From Marinobacter santoriniensis NKSG1 (GTDB lineage Bacteria > Pseudomonadota > Gammaproteobacteria > Pseudomonadales > Oleiphilaceae): a stretch of 64,000 bases of DNA. Where the stretch lies: the NCBI RefSeq assembly GCF_000347775.1, contig NZ_APAT01000015.1:1054001-1118000 (forward strand). Reading direction: 5' to 3'. The first letter of the stretch is position 1. Each line of letters opens with the position of its first letter. Of this stretch, positions 1 to 10,151 are shown piece by piece. Made by a program: the position numbers and the translations under genes. The notes below the pieces were generated by a model. It was given only the letters and a program-made list of their open reading frames with translations. It made no database searches and was not told the DNA's origin.

Positions 1-696
1 CGTCACCCGGTCATCAAACACAAAGCACTCGCCGTGCCAGAGACTCTGTTCTTCTGGTACGTCTTCCAGGTACTTCAGGATGCCTCCCTTGAGGTGATAC
101 ACCTCATCGAAGCCCTGCTCTTTCAGATAGGCCGTTGATTTTTCGCAACGAATGCCTCCGGTGCAGAACATCGCGACCTTCTTGTGTTTCGACGGATCGA
201 GTTGTTCCTTCACGTAGTCGGGAAATTCACGGAAGGTGTCCGTGGCGGGGTTGACCGCGTTCTGGAAGGTGCCAATCTCAACCTCGTACTGATTGCGGGT
301 ATCGATCAGCAGGACCTCGGGATCGGAGATCAGGTCGTTCCATTCCTTGGGATCGACGTAGGTGCCGACCACCCGTTTAGGATCGATGCCCTCGACGCCC
401 ATGGTGACAATCTCTTTCTTGAGTTTCACTTTGGTGCGTTTGAAGGGCTGGATGTCCACAAACGACTCTTTGTAGTCGATGCCATCGAAGCGCTCATCGC
501 TGGCAATCCAGGCTTTGACCGCATCGATTCCTGCGCGGCTGCCGGCAATCGTGCCGTTAATGCCTTCGCGGGCCAATAGCAGGGTGCCGTGGACGTCTTT
601 TTCCAGCATCAGGTCCAGAAGGGGCTGACGCAGATCTTTGTAATCGTTCAGGACTGCGAACTTGTACAGTGCGCAGACAACAACGTTGTTGCTCAT
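1..696 (-). CDS. trhO: tRNA uridine(34) hydroxylase TrhO (C-terminus beyond window)
   Basis: Rhodanese-family enzyme (YceA/UPF0176) that hydroxylates the wobble uridine U34 of tRNAs in an oxygen-dependent reaction, the first step towards cmo5U-type modifications; cytoplasmic. The visible 232 codons begin at ATG 696-694 ([13 protein letters not shown]), with AGGAG a few bases upstream. An N-terminal ferredoxin-like region is followed by a rhodanese domain whose active-site loop reads [10 protein letters not shown], the catalytic Cys being residue 178. The characteristic REGINGT motif lies near residues 43-49. The frame runs off the left edge, so roughly the last quarter of the protein is not visible. 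Family assignment is firm; the function is taken from the family. Confidence 0.93.
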   Translation of the reverse strand, partial: MSNNVVVCALYKFAVLNDYKDLRQPLLDLMLEKDVHGTLLLAREGINGTIAGSRAGIDAVKAWIASDERFDGIDYKESFVDIQPFKRTKVKLKKEIVTMGVEGIDPKRVVGTYVDPKEWNDLISDPEVLLIDTRNQYEVEIGTFQNAVNPATDTFREFPDYVKEQLDPSKHKKVAMFCTGGIRCEKSTAYLKEQGFDEVYHLKGGILKYLEDVPEEQSLWHGECFVFDDRVT

Positions 697-835
697 GGTT
701 TTCTCCTGCGGGCCGGATCGTAAATCCGGAGCATGGGTTTTGAATCTGTCACGGACGTGACCGTGAGGGCGCAAAGTTTAACCAACTGAGGATGGGACGC
801 AAGTCAGGGGTGGCCGCACAAGGTCGTACCGTCAC

Positions 836-944
836 GCCTCCGGGTAGGATGCCCTCCCAGAATACGCTGTGAATACATCCCTGTACGCTCGGCTACGCCA
901 TCCATGGCTCCGCACGATTCTGGGAGGGCATCCTACCCGGAGGC
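836..944 (+). repeat. Hairpin repeat family A, copy 1
   Basis: Perfect 28-bp arms at 836-863 and 917-944 enclose a 53-nt core (864-916). The core contains two small hairpins, TACATCCCTGTA at 874-885 and GCCATCCATGGC at 897-908. The element starts 7 nt after the stop codon of the DsbA-like gene (minus strand). No T-run follows on either strand, so it does not look like a standard intrinsic terminator. Core orientation is called forward. Confidence 0.9.
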
Positions 945-951
945 TCAATTT

Positions 952-1680
952 TTACTTGCTTTCGCCTTTGAGTTCCCTATCCACGACGGCAGACATCTGA
1001 GCCCATCCGGGGCGGGTCAGGCGGATGTTATCCACCATCACGGTAGGAGTGCTGGTCACCCGTAACTGGATGGCCACGCGGCGACTCTGTTCCACTTCTT
1101 CGCGGTGGAGTTCCGTGGTCATGCAGGTCTGGAACCGGCGTTCCTCAAGGCCCAGATCTCCGGCGTAACGGGTGAAGACCGCCGCGGCATCGTCGGCATC
1201 ACTCCAATCGGACTGGGAGGCGAACAGTTTGTTGTGCATCGGCCAATAGGCGTCCTGGTCGCCCGCGCATCGGGCTGCCAGGGCGGCGGGCATGGCGTTC
1301 TTGTGTTGTTGCAGGGGCAGGTCGAAATAGACGAAGCGAACCTGGCCGCTTTCCACATACTCCTTTTTCAGCCGTTCAGTGGCGCTGAAGAAGCGGCCGC
1401 AGGCCGGGCACTGGTAGTCGGCGAATTCGCGGACTACGACGGGGGCATCCTCGGGGCCTATCGAGACGCCAAACTGGTCCAGTCGAGCAGGAAAGGATTC
1501 AGCGCCGGGATCTGCCACTGGCAATTCATCCGAGCTGGGTGCCGGGGGAGCCGTCAGCAGGTAAATGCCCGCGAGCACCGCGATCGCAGCCAGAACACCC
1601 ACTGCGATGAAGAAGGGCCGGTTACCGGATTTCCGGGGTGCTGGCGCACCGGTCTGCTTGCGGCGTTTCGCTTCACCCAT
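952..1680 (-). CDS. DsbA-family thioredoxin-fold protein, membrane-anchored
   Basis: 242 aa. A basic N-terminus (MGEAKRRKQTG) is followed by one membrane segment at about residues 24-43, then a periplasmic DsbA/DsbG-like thioredoxin fold. The CPAC active site sits in FADYQCPACGRFF, and the cis-proline loop reads TSTPT. The family acts as thiol oxidase, isomerase or reductase on periplasmic proteins, and the exact role cannot be read from sequence. Three further cysteines lie outside the active site (AARCAG, QTCMTT). The start ATG at 1680-1678 has GGAGAT upstream. The next gene leftwards is trhO, separated by a 255-nt gap that holds family A copy 1. Divergent from the nitronate monooxygenase gene. 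Confidence 0.88.
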   Translation of the reverse strand: MGEAKRRKQTGAPAPRKSGNRPFFIAVGVLAAIAVLAGIYLLTAPPAPSSDELPVADPGAESFPARLDQFGVSIGPEDAPVVVREFADYQCPACGRFFSATERLKKEYVESGQVRFVYFDLPLQQHKNAMPAALAARCAGDQDAYWPMHNKLFASQSDWSDADDAAAVFTRYAGDLGLEERRFQTCMTTELHREEVEQSRRVAIQLRVTSTPTVMVDNIRLTRPGWAQMSAVVDRELKGESK

Positions 1681-1809
1681 GTTGAAATCTCCTTCTGAGT
1701 TGTTATTCGAGGTCCATGGTGTTTCAGGTTGTCGTTTTCAGAACCGTTACGGCACGCTAGGATCCGTTATACCTGATAAAAGTTCCGTCTCACACAATAA
1801 GGACAATTG

Positions 1810-2784
1810 ATGCCGCTCCCAACACGTCTTGAAAACACTCTCTCCCTGCCGCTGGTCGCGGCCCCGATGTTTCTGATTTCCGGACCGGAGCTGGCACTGG
1901 CCTGTTGCAAGGCGGGCATTGTCGGCAGCTTTCCGGCACTGAACCAGCGGACCAGTGAAGGGTTCGAAGCGTGGCTGATACAGATGAACACGGAGCTGGA
2001 AAGCTACCAGCGGGAGAATCCCGACTCGGTTGTGGCGCCCTGGGCCGTCAATCTGATTGTGCACCGGAGCAATCCACGCTGGCAGGCGGATCTGGCGCTG
2101 TGCGTCAAACATGAGGTTCCGATGATCATCACCTCACTGGGAGCGGCCAGCCAGGTGGTCGAGGCAGTGCATGGGTATGGTGGACTGGTCTTTCACGATG
2201 TGACCAACCAGAAACACGCCCGAAAGGCGGCCGAAGCCGGTGTGGACGGCATCATTGCCGTGGCTGCCGGTGCGGGTGGCCATGCCGGGACCATCAACCC
2301 CTTTGTGCTCGTGCATGAAATCCGTGAGGTGTTCGACGGTACCATCCTGCTGGCCGGCGGCCTGTCCCACGGCGAGGATCTTCTGGCGGCCCAGGCGCTG
2401 GGCGCCGATCTGGCCTACCTGGGCACGCGGTTCATCAATACGGCCGAATCCCGGGCGGACGATGCCTACCGGAACATGATCATCGAAGCGGTCTCGGCGG
2501 ATATCATCCACACGCCAGCCGTGTCAGGCGTGCCCGCGAATTTCATGCGCCAGAGTCTGGAGGCGGCCGGGTACCCCATGGACCGCCTCCACGAGGCAGG
2601 AGATATCAATTACGGCGAAAAGCTCAAGCCGGTGGATGACGAAGCGAAAGCCTGGAAAACCGTCTGGTCCGCCGGCCAGGGCGTGAGCCAGATCCACGAT
2701 GTACTGACCGTTCAGGATCTGGTCGCGCGCCTTTCCGCCGAATACCGGGAAGCGCGGTCGAGGCTTTCACTGCCTTCAGGCTAG
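1810..2784 (+). CDS. Nitronate monooxygenase (NAD(P)H-dependent flavin oxidoreductase family)
   Basis: 324 aa TIM-barrel FMN protein of the 2-nitropropane dioxygenase/nitronate monooxygenase family, which oxidises toxic alkyl nitronates such as propionate 3-nitronate. Family features seen are the early APMF segment ([10 protein letters not shown]), the glycine-rich phosphate loop with His in AGAGGHAGT, and the [30 protein letters not shown] end of the barrel, given here only as a description of the ALGAD and GTRF elements. ATG 1810 is chosen over an in-frame TTG at 1807 because AAGGA at 1798-1802 is better spaced from it. The stop codon overlaps the 3' end of the convergent chemoreceptor gene by 4 nt. 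Substrate is inferred from the family only. Confidence 0.88.
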   Translation: MPLPTRLENTLSLPLVAAPMFLISGPELALACCKAGIVGSFPALNQRTSEGFEAWLIQMNTELESYQRENPDSVVAPWAVNLIVHRSNPRWQADLALCVKHEVPMIITSLGAASQVVEAVHGYGGLVFHDVTNQKHARKAAEAGVDGIIAVAAGAGGHAGTINPFVLVHEIREVFDGTILLAGGLSHGEDLLAAQALGADLAYLGTRFINTAESRADDAYRNMIIEAVSADIIHTPAVSGVPANFMRQSLEAAGYPMDRLHEAGDINYGEKLKPVDDEAKAWKTVWSAGQGVSQIHDVLTVQDLVARLSAEYREARSRLSLPSG

Positions 2785-4721
2785 ACCCGGAACTGGGAGG
2801 CTTTTGACTGCAATGCCGTCAGCAGCTCCCCGATCTGGTGACTGGCCCGGTCGGACCGTTCGATCGACTCAACGGTTTCCCGGGACGACTGGGCGATCTC
2901 TTCCACGCTGACACTGACCTTGCCCGCATGCTGCCCCTCGGTTTCAGCAACAGAAGCAATGGACAGTGCGTGCTCCTGCAATCGGGCAAGCAGGCTGTTG
3001 ATTTCCTCGAAGTGCTCATCGGCCCGACGGAACTCCCGTGAGGACTCTGCCACGCGGCCCGACACCTCACCGATGACGTTCACCGCCTGCTTGCTGCCCT
3101 TCTGCAGCCGCTCGATGATGCCCTGGATCTCCGTCGTGGATTCCTGGGTACGACTGGCCAGTGTGCGCACTTCGTCGGCCACCACCGCAAAACCGCGGCC
3201 GGATTCACCAGCCCTCGCGGCCTCTATGGCAGCATTCAGCGCCAGAAGATTGGTCTGTTCCGCGATTTCGCCAATCACGGACAGCACCGACTCGATCTGA
3301 TTGCTCTGGCTGTCCATTTCGTTGACGGCTGCGACGGCCTGTTCCACTTCTCGGACCACCTGGTCAAGGCGATGGCGCACGTCCCTGGAAATGCCCGCCG
3401 TTGCCTCACTTTCAGAGCTGATCGTCTGCACCGACCCGGCCACTTCCTGGATGCTGTCGGCCACGTCGGCAATACTCCGGGACATGGTCGCCATGGTGTC
3501 AGACACGTCCGCCACTTCCTGCTGCTGGCGGCTGACCGCCGAGACCGCCGTCTGACTGATCTCCCCCTGCTGACGGGCCTGATCCACGGCGCTTTCCGCC
3601 GAGGCCTTCACATCCGACACCAGAGCCTGGATGCGGGCGATGAACTGATTCATGCCTTGCGCCATCCCGGTCAATTCATCCTTGCCCTTGAGGGTTACCC
3701 GGCGGGTGAGATCGGCCTCGCCATCGGCGATATCCCAGATCGCCGAATTCAGGCGCAGGACCTTGGGCAGCAGCCCACCACCGAGTACCGCTGCGACGGC
3801 CACGATAAGAATGAGGGCCGCTGCTACCGTCAGCCAGCTGAGATTCAGTGCCATGCTGTTGGCTTCGGTGTTGAGCGCATCTACGGTTTCGGTAATCCGG
3901 TTCCGGGTGACCTTGTCCATGCTGGCAAGCTGCCCCTGCAGGCGCTGGTTGACCTGATCGGTCTCCGACTCAAGAGTGTTTTTCAGGGCGGTGACACTGC
4001 CGTTGATGGTGGCACTGAACTCTTTCTGGAGCGTCGCCAGATCGCTGTTGATACCTTCCAGGGAGAGCCCCATCTTCAGCTCGCCTATCTTGGAACCCTG
4101 AGGTTTGATGTCAGCGCTGATGATCACGACGTTCGGATCCCGGCTGGCCGCATCAAGCACCTTGTTGGCTGCACCACGCCCCTCCCCCTGTTTCATCAGG
4201 GCGCGAACACGGTCATCCTTCCGGTCGACGTAGCGCGTCATACGCTTGCCATACTGGTCGTAGTAAACGGCAAACAGTACCGAATCCCGGGCATCCGCCA
4301 GCTCTACGAGGTCGGTCAGGCGGGGAATATCCCGATCCCAGATCATGGGAGCTGCAACGGCCGCGAGCACATTGGCGAGACCCTGGGCTTCCGACATCAC
4401 GGCTTTCCGGACGTTCTCGGCCATCCTCTGCTGCTGGGCCTCCTGCTGACGGGTCAGCTCGGCCGACAGCTCCTGGGTGGTCTGCTCCCGCATGGTCTGC
4501 AGGCGAGCTTTCACTTCCTCGCGCGTGTCGCCAAAGGAGCCACTGACGTGTCTCGCGCTCTCTTCCAGTGCGTTACCTGCGGTATCGACGAGGCCCTGCA
4601 CCTGACTGGTGATCAGCCACTGGCTGACCAGCACCTGAACCACCCCGACGACAATGAGGATGACAAAGACGGGTCGCAGCAACCGGCTGCCGGCCAGTTG
4701 CCTGAAATAACGAAGGGTCAT
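2781..4721 (-). CDS. Methyl-accepting chemotaxis protein
   Basis: 646 aa transducer. It has a first membrane segment at about residues 15-36, a periplasmic sensor region to about 290, a second membrane segment at 295-315, a HAMP domain at about 320-370 and a cytoplasmic coiled-coil signalling domain. The CheA/CheW-binding hairpin is plain around residues 488-525 ([19 protein letters not shown], then [12 protein letters not shown]). The sensor region is rich in Glu/Gln and predicted helical; it does not match a ligand-binding type I can name, so the stimulus is unknown. No chemotaxis kinase genes are nearby, so this is an orphan receptor. Starts at ATG 4721-4719. Confidence 0.95.
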   Translation of the reverse strand: MTLRYFRQLAGSRLLRPVFVILIVVGVVQVLVSQWLITSQVQGLVDTAGNALEESARHVSGSFGDTREEVKARLQTMREQTTQELSAELTRQQEAQQQRMAENVRKAVMSEAQGLANVLAAVAAPMIWDRDIPRLTDLVELADARDSVLFAVYYDQYGKRMTRYVDRKDDRVRALMKQGEGRGAANKVLDAASRDPNVVIISADIKPQGSKIGELKMGLSLEGINSDLATLQKEFSATINGSVTALKNTLESETDQVNQRLQGQLASMDKVTRNRITETVDALNTEANSMALNLSWLTVAAALILIVAVAAVLGGGLLPKVLRLNSAIWDIADGEADLTRRVTLKGKDELTGMAQGMNQFIARIQALVSDVKASAESAVDQARQQGEISQTAVSAVSRQQQEVADVSDTMATMSRSIADVADSIQEVAGSVQTISSESEATAGISRDVRHRLDQVVREVEQAVAAVNEMDSQSNQIESVLSVIGEIAEQTNLLALNAAIEAARAGESGRGFAVVADEVRTLASRTQESTTEIQGIIERLQKGSKQAVNVIGEVSGRVAESSREFRRADEHFEEINSLLARLQEHALSIASVAETEGQHAGKVSVSVEEIAQSSRETVESIERSDRASHQIGELLTALQSKASQFRV

Positions 4722-4874
4722 ACGGACTCCGTAAACTGAGTGCCCTGGCGTCCTGCACGTTTGTTTCCAGCGTCCTGTGCCAAACGGTTGTCCGTATGTA
4801 TAGCAAACCTCAAGCCATTTTTGGGAGAACTTGTGTAGCGTTTATGTTTCCCCCTCAGACTCAAGGTCCTGGCA

Positions 4875-5219
4875 TCACTCGCCCATCAGGTGCCTGAGCC
4901 GCTGATCCAGCCGGGCGACTTCCCGTCGCAACTCCTGGACTTCGTCCAGCAACTCCAGCGACATGGCCAGGCCCGGCAGATTCAGTTTCAGGTCCCGCTG
5001 CAGGCGTAACGCCGTGTGCATCCGGTTCAGCGCCAACACGTCGAATTGCCAGAGCCTGGCTTCCTGCGCCTCCTCCAGCGGAGAGATGATGCCGTAATCC
5101 ACCAGCTTGATGACGAATTCCGCATGGCAATCGCCGCGCTCGCATATCTCCCGGAGGGTGAAGGTATCCCCCTCCGATTCCACCACTTCCACGGTCAGAA
5201 TCTGGTCCTCTTTGCTCAT
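4875..5219 (-). CDS. cbpM: Chaperone modulator CbpM
   Basis: 114 aa MerR-like small protein. CbpM binds the J domain of CbpA and inhibits its co-chaperone and DNA-binding activity. The sequence shows the family pattern: a short beta-rich N-terminus (ILTVEVVES), a winged-helix-like TLREICERGDC segment, the DYGIISPL motif, and a C-terminal coiled coil (LLDEVQELRREVARLDQRL). It starts 13 nt after the stop of cbpA on the same strand, so the two are almost certainly co-transcribed and this product controls its neighbour. Confidence 0.92.
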   Translation of the reverse strand: MSKEDQILTVEVVESEGDTFTLREICERGDCHAEFVIKLVDYGIISPLEEAQEARLWQFDVLALNRMHTALRLQRDLKLNLPGLAMSLELLDEVQELRREVARLDQRLRHLMGE

Positions 5220-5232
5220 CCCTTACCCTCGC

Positions 5233-6177
5233 TCAGACGTGAAGCTTGCTGCGTGGATTGAAGTCTTTCTCGGCCTCGGCCAGCTGCTCATAGAGTTTTT
5301 CCGCCTCGGCAGAATGCTCTTCCGGCATGGCAATCTGAAGGATCACAATCTGATCCCCGGGGTGTTTTCCCGGCAAGCCTTTGCCTTTGAGCCGCAATTT
5401 CCGGCCGCTTGTGGAGCCCTTCGGCACCTTGACGTTTACCCTGGAGCCAACGGTCGGCACGGTGACCGTGGCACCCAGCGCCGCTTCCCAGGGCGCGACC
5501 GGCACGTTCACCAGTACGTCGCGACCTTCCACCGCGAAGTGCGGGTGCGGTGCATACTCGACTTCGATAAACAGATCGCCGGGCTCGCCACCGCCTATCC
5601 CGGGTGAGCCCTGGCCCTTCAGGCGAATGTGCTGGCCTTCCCGCATACCGGCAGGGATCTTGACCTTGAGGGTCTTCTGACGGGGACGGATGCGCCCGTG
5701 TTCGTCAGCATCCTGCACGGTAAAGCTCACCTGCTTTTCACACCCATGAAAGGCTTCTTCCAGGAACAGGGCCAGTTTGGCATGGACATCCTCTCCACGC
5801 ATGCGGGCACTCTGGCGGAAGCCGCCGCCACGGCCACCGCCGAAAATCTCCTCGAAGAAATCACTGAACTGCCGGGCATCGGCGTCGGTAAATCCGCCAC
5901 CCCCGAAACCTGAAGCGCTCTGCCATCCGGGTGGTGGCTCGAACGACCCATCGCCCCGGGCACCGTATTTCCGCAACTGATCGTATTCCGCCCGCTTTTC
6001 CGGATCTTTCAGCACTTCGTAGGCTTCGCCCACGTCTTTGAATTTCTCGTCGGCGTTCTCTTCCTTGCTGACATCCGGATGGTACTTCCGGGCCAGCTTC
6101 CGATAGGCCTTTTTGATCTCCTCGGGAGAGGCAGACTCACTCACACCAAGCACGGCGTAATAGTCTTTGAATTCCAT
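5233..6177 (-). CDS. cbpA: Curved DNA-binding protein CbpA (DnaJ-class co-chaperone)
   Basis: 314 aa DnaJ paralogue that stimulates DnaK ATPase. The J domain occupies about residues 1-70 with the HPD motif in [10 protein letters not shown] Gly/Phe-rich linker follows ([16 protein letters not shown]), then two beta-barrel client-binding domains. There is no zinc-finger region, which distinguishes CbpA from DnaJ. ATG 6177-6175 ([11 protein letters not shown]) is chosen because AGGA lies just upstream; an in-frame GTG 15 nt earlier lacks a good ribosome site. Forms a cbpA-cbpM pair. The 457-nt gap upstream holds two family A hairpins and no gene. Confidence 0.94.
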   Translation of the reverse strand: MEFKDYYAVLGVSESASPEEIKKAYRKLARKYHPDVSKEENADEKFKDVGEAYEVLKDPEKRAEYDQLRKYGARGDGSFEPPPGWQSASGFGGGGFTDADARQFSDFFEEIFGGGRGGGFRQSARMRGEDVHAKLALFLEEAFHGCEKQVSFTVQDADEHGRIRPRQKTLKVKIPAGMREGQHIRLKGQGSPGIGGGEPGDLFIEVEYAPHPHFAVEGRDVLVNVPVAPWEAALGATVTVPTVGSRVNVKVPKGSTSGRKLRLKGKGLPGKHPGDQIVILQIAMPEEHSAEAEKLYEQLAEAEKDFNPRSKLHV

Positions 6178-6334
6178 TAGGGTCCTCACCACTGATTCAT
6201 CGTTATGAGCATTTCTGCTCGTTTGCTAATCACTATATTTGATGAGGTTGGGGAAATTACAAGGGCTGAGTGTTGGTTACTTGAGGTGAGTCAGGGCGGG
6301 AGCGTTAAATACGTAGCCTGCGAGGCGTGGTGCA

Positions 6335-6445
6335 GAACCGGGATGGACCGAGCGTTCAGAAAACGCCCGTGAATACGTCCCTGTAGGGCTTCGTCGCGCC
6401 ATCCCTGGCGCTCCAGATTTCTGAACGCTCGGTCCACCCCGGCTC
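6335..6445 (+). repeat. Hairpin repeat family A, copy 2
   Basis: Arms 6335-6362 and 6418-6445 (28 nt, two mismatches) enclose a 55-nt core in forward orientation. Apical hairpins are TACGTCCCTGTA at 6374-6385 and GCGCCATCCCTGGCGC at 6396-6411; the second has a 6-bp stem. It lies in the fba-cbpA gap, 37 nt from copy 3, which points the other way. Confidence 0.88.
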
Positions 6446-6482
6446 AATCAAGACTTCCGGATATATCAGGCAGTCAGACGAA

Positions 6483-6590
6483 ATTGGGGCGGAGGCCCGG
6501 TTCAAAACTGTCTGTGGCCAAGGATGGCCACAGCCAAGCCCTACAGGGACGTACTTGCGGGCGTGTTTTGAACCGGGCCTCCGCCCCAAT
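6483..6590 (-). repeat. Hairpin repeat family A, copy 3
   Basis: Perfect 26-bp arms at 6483-6508 and 6565-6590 with a 56-nt core in reverse orientation. The second apical hairpin (6513-6532) has an 8-bp stem, TGTGGCCA paired with TGGCCACA. The first (6535-6557) pairs CAAG with CTTG and TAC with GTA. It begins 45 nt downstream of the fba stop codon. Copies 2 and 3 account for most of the 457-nt gap between fba and cbpA; nothing else is recognised there. Confidence 0.9.
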
Positions 6591-6634
6591 CTGCCCCCGC
6601 AACGCTCAGGCTACAGGGATGAGCAACTCCGATC

Positions 6635-7699
6635 TTATTTGATCTTCGGATCCAGTTCTCCGGCCGCGTAACGCTCGAACATGCGCTCGAGGTTGATCGG
6701 CTTGATCTTGCTGGCGTTGCCGGCGGTACCGAAGGCTTCGTACCGGGCCACGCAGACTTCGGTCATGGCCTTCATGGTTTCCTTCAGGTATTTGCGCGGG
6801 TCGAACTCGGCGGTGTTCTGCGCGAGGAAACGACGCACGGCACCGGTGCTGGCCAGGCGCAGGTCGGTATCGATGTTGACCTTGCGCACGCCGTGCTTGA
6901 TGCCTTCAACGATTTCCTCGACCGGGACACCGTAGGTCTCCGGAATCTCACCACCGTATTCGTTGATGATCTTCAGCCATTCCTGGGGTACGGAGCTGGA
7001 GCCGTGCATGACCAGGTGGGTATCGGGAATCCGGGCATGGATTTCCTTGATGCGATCAATCGCCAGGATGTCGCCAGTGGGCGGACGGGTGAACTTGTAG
7101 GCGCCGTGGCTGGTGCCGATGGCAATAGCCAGGGCATCGACCTGGGTCTTCTTGACGAAGTCCGCCGCTTCTTCCGGATCCGTCAGCATCTGGCTGTGGT
7201 CCAGTGTGCCTTCGGCACCGATGCCGTCCTCTTCGCCGGCCTGGCCGGTTTCCAGGGAGCCCAGGCAGCCCAGCTCGCCTTCTACGGATACGCCACAGGC
7301 ATGGGCCATTTCCACGGTGCGGCGGGTGACGTCGACGTTGTACTCGTAGTCGGTCGGGGTCTTGCCGTCTTCACCGAGGGAACCGTCCATCATGACGGAG
7401 CTGAAGCCGAGCTGGATGGAGCGCTGGCAAACGGCCGGGCTGGTGCCGTGATCCTGGTGCATGACAACCGGGATGTGCGGGAATTCCTCGATGGCCGCCA
7501 GGATCAGGTGGCGCAGGAAGGGTGCGCCGGCGTATTTGCGGGCACCGGCAGAGGCCTGGACAATTACCGGGGAGTCGGTCTTGTCGGCCGCTTCCATGAT
7601 GGCGCGCATCTGCTCGAGGTTGTTAACGTTAAAGGCTGGCACACCGTAACCATGCTCGGCGGCGTGGTCCAGAAGTTGCCGCATCGAAATCAGGGCCAT
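6635..7699 (-). CDS. fba: Class II fructose-1,6-bisphosphate aldolase
   Basis: 354 aa zinc-dependent aldolase interconverting fructose-1,6-bisphosphate with dihydroxyacetone phosphate and glyceraldehyde-3-phosphate. The zinc-binding HQDHG motif is at residues 81-85, and later metal/substrate segments include EGELGCLG and VMHGSSS. Length and the [19 protein letters not shown] start fit the class IIA Calvin-cycle-type subgroup common in pseudomonads. It lies downstream of pgk, epd and tkt in the same direction, but a 227-nt gap with a family A hairpin separates it from pgk, so expression may be partly uncoupled. Confidence 0.96.
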   Translation of the reverse strand: MALISMRQLLDHAAEHGYGVPAFNVNNLEQMRAIMEAADKTDSPVIVQASAGARKYAGAPFLRHLILAAIEEFPHIPVVMHQDHGTSPAVCQRSIQLGFSSVMMDGSLGEDGKTPTDYEYNVDVTRRTVEMAHACGVSVEGELGCLGSLETGQAGEEDGIGAEGTLDHSQMLTDPEEAADFVKKTQVDALAIAIGTSHGAYKFTRPPTGDILAIDRIKEIHARIPDTHLVMHGSSSVPQEWLKIINEYGGEIPETYGVPVEEIVEGIKHGVRKVNIDTDLRLASTGAVRRFLAQNTAEFDPRKYLKETMKAMTEVCVARYEAFGTAGNASKIKPINLERMFERYAAGELDPKIK

Positions 7700-7767
7700 G
7701 GGTTGTCTCCTTCGTTGGACTTTGGATGTTTAAATTCTGTTTTGCTTCAGACTTTCGAGTCTGCTGC

Positions 7768-7875
7768 GGAGGATGAAACAGGCCCTTCGTGGAACCGCTA
7801 CGAGCACGTCCATGTGCGCTTCTCTCAGGCCTTCCCTGGCCTTCGAGATTCCACGAAGGGCCTGTTTCACCCTCC
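7768..7875 (+). repeat. Hairpin repeat family A, copy 4
   Basis: 27-nt arms at 7768-7794 and 7849-7875 with one mismatch and a 54-nt forward core. Apical hairpins: CACGTCCATGTG at 7805-7816, and AGGCC paired with GGCCT at 7827-7842. It begins 52 nt downstream of the pgk stop codon, between pgk and fba. No T-run. Confidence 0.9.
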
Positions 7876-7926
7876 TTGCGATTCTGACCTTGTTGCTGGC
7901 GTCACTCAGAATCCAAGTTCTTGGCT

Positions 7927-9087
7927 TTACGCGCCACGTTCTTCCAGTACGGCTACAGCCGGCAGTGTCTTGCCTTCTACGAACTCCAGGAACGCACCGC
8001 CACCGGTGGAGATATACGAGATTTTGTCAGCAACGCCGTACTTGTCAACGGCCGCGACGGTGTCGCCACCACCGGCGAGGGAGAAGGCGTCGCTTTCAGC
8101 AATGGCGTATGCGAGTGCCTTGGTGCCGTTGCCGAACTGGTCGAATTCAAAGACGCCGACCGGGCCGTTCCAGAGGATGGTCCTGGCGTTTTTCAGCAGT
8201 TCGGCGAATTCGCCCGCGGTTTCCGGGCCCACGTCGAGGATCATGTCGTCGTCGCTGACGTCTGAGATGTTCTTGGTGGTGGCAGTGGCGTTTTCGGAAA
8301 ACTCGGGCGCGACCACCACATCTACCGGCAGGGGAATTTTAACGCGGGAGGCGATGTCCCTGGCGGTGTCGATCAGGTCGTGTTCGCACAGGGATTTGCC
8401 CACTGGGTGCCCGGCGGCGGCCAGAAAGGTGTTGGCAATGCCGCCACCGACGATGATCTGGTCACAAACCTTTTCCAGTGCGTTCAGTACGTCCAGCTTG
8501 GTGGACACCTTGGACCCGCCAACGATAGCAACCACCGGCTTGGCCGGGTGGTCCAGCGCCTTGCCCAGGGCCTCAAGTTCGGCTGCCAGCAGCGGGCCGG
8601 CGCAGGCTTCCGGGGCGAACTTGGCGACACCATGCGTGGAGGCCTGGGCACGGTGGGCGGTACCGAACGCGTCCATCACGTAGACGTCGCACAGGGCGGC
8701 GTATTTTTTGGCCAGGGCTTCGTCGTCTTTCTTTTCGCCCTTGTTGAAGCGGACGTTCTCGAACAGCACCACCTCGCCGTCGGCCACATCCACGCCATCC
8801 AGATAGTCCTTGATCAGGCGGACGTCCTGGCCGAGGACGCTGGTCAGGTGGTCGGCGACCGGCTTCATGGAGGAAGCCTCGTCGTAGACGCCTTCTTCGG
8901 GACGTCCCAGGTGGGACATCAGCATGACCTTGGCACCGGCATCCCGGGCTGCCTTGATGGTGGGCAGCGAGGCGCGGATACGGGCGTCGCTGGATACCTT
9001 GCCGTCTTTGACCGGTACGTTCAGGTCTTCACGAATCAGGACCCGCTTTCCCGCGAGGTCCAGGTCAGTCATCTTTTTAATGGCCAT
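7927..9087 (-). CDS. pgk: Phosphoglycerate kinase
   Basis: 386 aa cytoplasmic enzyme transferring phosphate between 1,3-bisphosphoglycerate and ADP. N-terminal [11 protein letters not shown] and the substrate-binding HLGRP segment are clear, as are GGSKVSTK and the C-terminal nucleotide site ([18 protein letters not shown]). Length matches bacterial Pgk. Starts at ATG 9087-9085, 29 nt after the stop of epd, so tkt-epd-pgk is a likely operon, as in other proteobacteria. Confidence 0.97.
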   Translation of the reverse strand: MAIKKMTDLDLAGKRVLIREDLNVPVKDGKVSSDARIRASLPTIKAARDAGAKVMLMSHLGRPEEGVYDEASSMKPVADHLTSVLGQDVRLIKDYLDGVDVADGEVVLFENVRFNKGEKKDDEALAKKYAALCDVYVMDAFGTAHRAQASTHGVAKFAPEACAGPLLAAELEALGKALDHPAKPVVAIVGGSKVSTKLDVLNALEKVCDQIIVGGGIANTFLAAAGHPVGKSLCEHDLIDTARDIASRVKIPLPVDVVVAPEFSENATATTKNISDVSDDDMILDVGPETAGEFAELLKNARTILWNGPVGVFEFDQFGNGTKALAYAIAESDAFSLAGGGDTVAAVDKYGVADKISYISTGGGAFLEFVEGKTLPAVAVLEERGA

Positions 9088-9116
9088 TATCTTGTTCCCT
9101 TGATGTGGTCAGAAAT

Positions 9117-10151
9117 TCACTCGTCAATCTTGCCCAGCCAACACTGGCTGACATCCAGCATCCGGTTTGCGAACCCCCACTCATTGTCGAACCAGCAGAG
9201 TACTTTGACCATGGTTCCGCCGGTGACACGCGTCTGGCCACCATCGACGACGCCGGAGTGGGAGTCGTGGTTGAAATCAGAGCTGGCCAACAGTTCGTCG
9301 GTATACCCGAGGATACCTTTTAAAGACCCTTTTGAGGCGCTCTCTAACAGCTTGTTAACGGCGTCTACGGAGGTTGCCCTGTTCACATTAACAACCATAT
9401 CGATGGCGGAAACATTCAGGGTGGGTACCCGCATGGCCACGGAGCTGAACTTGCCTTCCATGGACGGCAGGAGCCGCTCTATACCGCGGGCCAGGCCCGT
9501 TTCCACCGGCACGATATTGTGGAGTGCACTTCGGGTTCGGCGAAGGTCCTGATGGTGGTAAGCATCGATGACAGGCTGGTCATTCATCGCCGCGTGGATG
9601 GTTGTGGTACTGCCCTGCTTCACGCCGAGCGCTTCGTCCAGCACCTTGACCACCGGCACCAGGCAGTTGGTCGTACAGGAGCCGGCAGCCACAATGACGT
9701 CTTCACCGGTCAGTTCGCCGTCATTGATGCCGAACACCACGGTACGATCCACATCCGATTCGGCTGGCTGGGAGAACAGCAGCCTACCTGCGCCGGCCTC
9801 AATGTGCTTCTGGGCCGTTGCCCGGTCGGAGTAGGCCCCCGAGCATTCGAGCACCAGGTCGACGTCCAGCAGGCGCCAGGGCAAGTCGGCCGGGTCCGGA
9901 TGACGAAGCACCCGGATCCGGTCGCCATTTACAACCAGCTCGTCACCGTCCACGGCAATGTCACCCCGGAATCGACCGTGGGTCGAGTCATACCGGGTCA
10001 GGTGGGCAATGGTGTCGATATCCGAAAGCTCATTGATCGCGACCACCTGGAGGTGGTCGCGATAGCCATTCTCGAACAGCGCCCGCAACACGCACTGGCC
10101 GATACGGCCGTACCCGTTGATGGCAATGCGAAACGGCTTCGGTTTGCTCAT
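9117..10151 (-). CDS. epd: D-erythrose-4-phosphate dehydrogenase
   Basis: 344 aa NAD-dependent member of the GAPDH superfamily. It oxidises erythrose-4-phosphate to 4-phosphoerythronate, the entry to DXP-dependent pyridoxal phosphate synthesis. The Rossmann motif INGYGRIGQ is near residue 11 and the catalytic Cys159 lies in GSCTTNC. The AAMNDQPVIDAYHHQDLRR stretch is typical of Epd rather than of glycolytic Gap. Its start ATG overlaps the tkt stop by one base (TGATG), suggesting translational coupling. Position between tkt and pgk supports Epd; a glycolytic GAPDH role cannot be fully excluded from sequence. Confidence 0.9.
   Translation of the reverse strand: MSKPKPFRIAINGYGRIGQCVLRALFENGYRDHLQVVAINELSDIDTIAHLTRYDSTHGRFRGDIAVDGDELVVNGDRIRVLRHPDPADLPWRLLDVDLVLECSGAYSDRATAQKHIEAGAGRLLFSQPAESDVDRTVVFGINDGELTGEDVIVAAGSCTTNCLVPVVKVLDEALGVKQGSTTTIHAAMNDQPVIDAYHHQDLRRTRSALHNIVPVETGLARGIERLLPSMEGKFSSVAMRVPTLNVSAIDMVVNVNRATSVDAVNKLLESASKGSLKGILGYTDELLASSDFNHDSHSGVVDGGQTRVTGGTMVKVLCWFDNEWGFANRMLDVSQCWLGKIDE

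Noticed and set aside
836..944. Family A elements as ordinary intrinsic terminators
   Set aside because: None has a T-run after the stem, the branched conserved core is not needed for termination, and the true terminators here (17493, 20028) look different.
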